A DNA stretch of 7,945 nt from Promethearchaeota archaeon (GTDB taxonomy: Archaea > Asgardarchaeota > Lokiarchaeia > Sigynarchaeales > MK-D1). The notes under the pieces were generated by a model. It was not told the origin of the DNA, did not search any database, and saw only the letters and a list, made by a program, of their open reading frames with translations. Within the stretch, counting starts at the first letter, position 1; each line of letters begins with the position of its first letter. The stretch spans positions 1 through 7,945 of the forward strand of contig JAEOUK010000136.1 of the NCBI GenBank assembly GCA_016839385.1, given 5' to 3'. Of this stretch, positions 6,193-7,945 are shown piece by piece. Both the position numbers and the translations under genes were made by a program.

Positions 6193-7146
6193 TTATCGAA
6201 CCTCCGCAGCGATGTGGGAAATAACATCAAACTCAGGTCCACTTGTAGGTATATCAATATGAAATACCTCAGCAATTACTCGAGTCCATCCATGAATGAA
6301 ATATATCCATCCATCTTCAACGTGTAGATTTTTTTCTTCTTGTTGTTTACGAGCTTGCACAAGGAAATGTAAATCCCCTCGATAATTATAATCCCACACC
6401 ATCCCATTTTTGGGAAATTCAACACTATCTGTCACTGGAGAACCGGGATAGTCCTTCCCCAATCCAGTTCCATTTATTACTAGTGAATATGGTTTAAGAT
6501 TGTTTACAATTTTATCATTCTGTTCAAATTTTGGGCAATGATTATATGTAAACTTAATTCCAGGATTGATTTTTTCATGGATTTTTTTCATTTCCTCCAA
6601 ACGAGCTTTACTGCGATTAGTTACATGTATTGTGGATGGCCAATTAGTACTTGGTAAATTTTCCATCAGATAACATGTTAGTTCAAGGGAAGCACCACCG
6701 GCACCAATAATACACATCTCTCCTCCAGTTTGTTGCCAATGATCGCTCGGTACAAATGCTTCATATGATAATCCGGCAGTTATGGGATCTTTCGCATGTG
6801 CCCAGAGTTTTTTACTGCGTTTCGAAATACAACTTGTTTCTCCCAATAACTCAGCGTAAGAATCTACTTCATCGAAATACTCTCGCGCAGCTTGGAATAG
6901 ATCTAATTTATGAGATGTTACCAATGCACCTAGCGAGTGTTCGTCTTCCTTGAGAAATTTGACGACTTTACGATATATTTCTGGTTCATCATGAATTCTG
7001 CAATCGTTTACTATAAATGGGGTTCCACCTAAACCTAGATGCTCAGCCCATGCGGGAAAAACACGTTTAATTGAAGATTTCCCCGTACTAACACCGATAT
7101 AATAAAAAGTTGGCACTTTAGCGGATTGATAATGAAATTGAGACAT
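6193..7146 (-). CDS. Shikimate-dehydrogenase-like (AroE-like) NAD(P) oxidoreductase
   Basis: 317 aa, longer than canonical AroE (about 270-290). The N-terminal half matches the AroE substrate domain: YYIGVSTGKSS (15-25) stands where shikimate dehydrogenase has its substrate serines, and LVTSHK ends in the presumed catalytic lysine K80. D120 (AHAKDPIT) may be the paired aspartate. The Rossmann half has GAGGAS (148-153), NRS (177-179), INGTGLG (224-230) and a WDYNYRGDLHFL strand. The usual C-terminal Gln-Ala substrate motif is replaced by FIHGWTRVIAEVF. These changes argue for a substrate other than shikimate. It is the first gene of the minus-strand operon, consistent with a pathway dehydrogenase rather than aromatic biosynthesis. 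The ATG at 7146 is preferred; GTG at 7158 is possible, and neither has a Shine-Dalgarno sequence. Confidence 0.8.
   Translation of the reverse strand: MSQFHYQSAKVPTFYYIGVSTGKSSIKRVFPAWAEHLGLGGTPFIVNDCRIHDEPEIYRKVVKFLKEDEHSLGALVTSHKLDLFQAAREYFDEVDSYAELLGETSCISKRSKKLWAHAKDPITAGLSYEAFVPSDHWQQTGGEMCIIGAGGASLELTCYLMENLPSTNWPSTIHVTNRSKARLEEMKKIHEKINPGIKFTYNHCPKFEQNDKIVNNLKPYSLVINGTGLGKDYPGSPVTDSVEFPKNGMVWDYNYRGDLHFLVQARKQQEEKNLHVEDGWIYFIHGWTRVIAEVFHIDIPTSGPEFDVISHIAAEVR
6200..6206 (-). promoter_or_regulatory. pgiA: Ribosome binding site of the cupin isomerase gene
   Basis: The minus strand carries CGGAGG here, about 10 nt before the ATG at 6190. It is embedded in the last codons of the dehydrogenase-like gene and is the best Shine-Dalgarno match in the window, supporting a bacterial translation system and coupling of the two genes. 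Confidence 0.6.
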
Positions 7147-7163
7147 ATGATGTTTCACAATTC

Positions 7164-7191
7164 GTTATATAAGTGAAGATGGTTCATTGAA
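7164..7191 (-). promoter_or_regulatory. Possible operon promoter
   Basis: On the minus strand, a TATAAC -10-like hexamer (7169-7164) has TTCAAT 16 nt upstream, a poor -35. If used, transcription would begin around the GTG at 7158, giving a leaderless or nearly leaderless mRNA, which agrees with the lack of a ribosome site. Evidence is weak. Confidence 0.25.
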
Positions 7192-7204
7192 TTAAAAAAT
7201 AATT
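7190..7204. repeat. Small inverted repeat in the divergent promoter region
   Basis: AATTA and TAATT arms of 5 bp surround a 5-nt A-run. It lies just upstream of the candidate operon promoter and could be part of an operator, but short AT palindromes are expected by chance here. Confidence 0.25.
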
Positions 7205-7262
7205 GGTAAAGTGGAGGATAGAAGGATTAACTACTCAATTAAAATGTCGAATATGGTTGAAT

Positions 7263-7290
7263 TTGACTTCCCAATCTTTTTTATTATCTA
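7263..7290 (+). promoter_or_regulatory. Possible promoter of the deacylase gene
   Basis: TTGACT (7263-7268, 5 of 6 to the sigma-70 -35 consensus) and TATCTA (7285-7290) are 16 nt apart. Transcription would start near 7297, leaving about 11 nt before the TTG start, a very short leader with no clear Shine-Dalgarno sequence. Confidence 0.35.
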
Positions 7291-7307
7291 TACATTTACG
7301 AAAATGA

Positions 7308-7817
7308 TTGAATTTGGATAAAAATTTAGAAAACTGGCTTGATAAAAACAATATCCATTATGTTTTATATAGTCATACAGCAGTTTTCACAGTTCCTGAA
7401 GCAGAAATCCACTGTGGGCATATTCCCGGAACCCATATCAAAAATTTATTTGTTCGTAACAAAAAAACAGATGATTATTACCTGATTACAATTCCTGCGA
7501 AGAAAAGGTTAGATCTTAAAACTTTTAGAAAATTAATAGGGGCTCCTAATATTAGATTTGCAGATGATGAAGCACTCATGGACATTTTGGGATTAACACC
7601 CGGTGCGGTTTCTCCTTTAGGATTGGTGAATGATAAAAATCACCGTGCTGTGTTTATTTTAGAAAAAGAGCTCTGGGATGCACAAATTCTGTGTGTTCAC
7701 CCGAATCTGAATACGGAAACACTGCAATTGAAAAATGAAGATTTTCGCAAGTTCGTGAAAGCAACGGGAACAGAAATCCGATTGATCGAGTTGCCGTATG
7801 CTTTAGAAAATATTTGA
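7308..7817 (+). CDS. ProXp-ala / YbaK-type aminoacyl-tRNA deacylase
   Basis: 169 aa, a single YbaK/INS-type editing domain. Family members hydrolyse mischarged tRNAs in trans, and the ProXp-ala (PrdX-like) branch clears Ala-tRNA(Pro). Supporting motifs are the early HTAVFTVPEAE (23-33), GTHIKN with K45 and N46 (41-46), and KKRLDLKTFRK (65-75). Also present are LGLTPGAVSPLGL (94-106), typical of this branch, and HPNLNT with H131 (131-136). K45 and the HPN(L)NT histidine match residues I recall as essential in Caulobacter ProXp-ala. The start is TTG at 7308: an in-frame TGA at 7305-7307 rules out anything upstream, and the ATG at 7304 is out of frame and terminates after five codons. It is divergent from the catabolic operon and probably an independent housekeeping gene, followed by a hairpin. 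Confidence 0.87.
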   Translation: MNLDKNLENWLDKNNIHYVLYSHTAVFTVPEAEIHCGHIPGTHIKNLFVRNKKTDDYYLITIPAKKRLDLKTFRKLIGAPNIRFADDEALMDILGLTPGAVSPLGLVNDKNHRAVFILEKELWDAQILCVHPNLNTETLQLKNEDFRKFVKATGTEIRLIELPYALENI

Positions 7818-7820
7818 AAT

Positions 7821-7841
7821 AAAATACGAGAGAGTATTTTT
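7821..7841 (+). terminator. AT-rich intrinsic-terminator-like hairpin
   Basis: AAAATAC (7821-7827) and GTATTTT (7834-7840) form a perfect 7-bp stem around the loop GAGAGA, 3 nt after the deacylase stop. The T-rich stretch continues to about 7850. The stem has only one G-C pair, so strength is uncertain, but position and U-tract fit a terminator. Confidence 0.45.
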
Positions 7842-7945
7842 CTTAATTTTCTATTGTTTAATCTTCGCTTTACATCCCTAAAAACAAACTTCATTTAAAA
7901 ATAAGATAAAGCCTATAAACAAATGTTGAGATATACCCTCTTAAC
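7842..7945. other. Non-coding right edge
   Basis: AT-rich sequence after the hairpin. I see no gene, tRNA or repeat that I can support here; the short open frame on the minus strand overlapping the deacylase is a shadow. Confidence 0.4.

Noticed and set aside
1..7945. Archaeal origin suggested by the cupin isomerase
   Set aside because: The serine dehydratase, UlaG-like hydrolase, KDPG aldolase and ProXp-ala-like gene are mainly bacterial types; one gene is not enough to assign the domain.
1..7945. CRISPR arrays, insertion sequences, tRNA or rRNA genes
   Set aside because: I found no spaced direct repeats, transposase motifs, terminal inverted repeats or tRNA-like cloverleaf sequences on either strand.

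Overview
The window is low-GC (about 35% by eye), densely coding DNA, most likely from a bacterium. Several genes have Shine-Dalgarno-like sites (GGAGG, GAGG, CGGAG), TTG/GTG starts occur, and the gene families are mainly bacterial. Other genes have no visible ribosome site. I cannot name the genus; a spirochaete such as Leptospira is only a loose guess.

Layout: almost everything is on the minus strand, read from right to left. At the right end a plus-strand gene for a ProXp-ala/YbaK-type tRNA-editing deacylase (7308-7817) diverges from a tightly packed minus-strand operon. In transcription order the operon holds: a shikimate-dehydrogenase-like oxidoreductase (7146-6193); a cupin-type phosphoglucose isomerase of the archaeal kind (6190-5585); a short D-2-hydroxyacid dehydrogenase without ACT domain (5580-4657); a UlaG/IolN-like metallo-beta-lactamase-fold hydrolase (4650-3784); a fused iron-sulfur L-serine dehydratase (3766-2156); an ornithine-cyclodeaminase/mu-crystallin-family protein (2147-1173); and, after a 95-nt gap, a KDPG aldolase (1077-433). 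After a further 162-163 nt comes the 5' part of a TPR-protein gene running off the left edge (269-1).

The clearest anomaly is the serine dehydratase. Its beta-type and alpha-type halves lie in one uninterrupted frame broken only by a single TAA at 3326-3328. The TAA falls inside a conserved stretch, and the following 134 codons contain no ATG, GTG or TTG. It therefore reads as a single fused gene with a nonsense codon (mutation, sequencing error or recoding), not as two naturally separate subunit genes.

The operon combines two NAD(P)-dependent dehydrogenases, a sugar-phosphate isomerase, a ring-opening-type hydrolase, an amino-acid dehydratase, an imine/amine-type oxidoreductase and a pyruvate-releasing aldolase. 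It looks like a catabolic route for a cyclic or amino-containing polyol or sugar acid ending in pyruvate and a triose phosphate. It matches no pathway I can name. No kinase, transporter or dedicated regulator lies inside the window.
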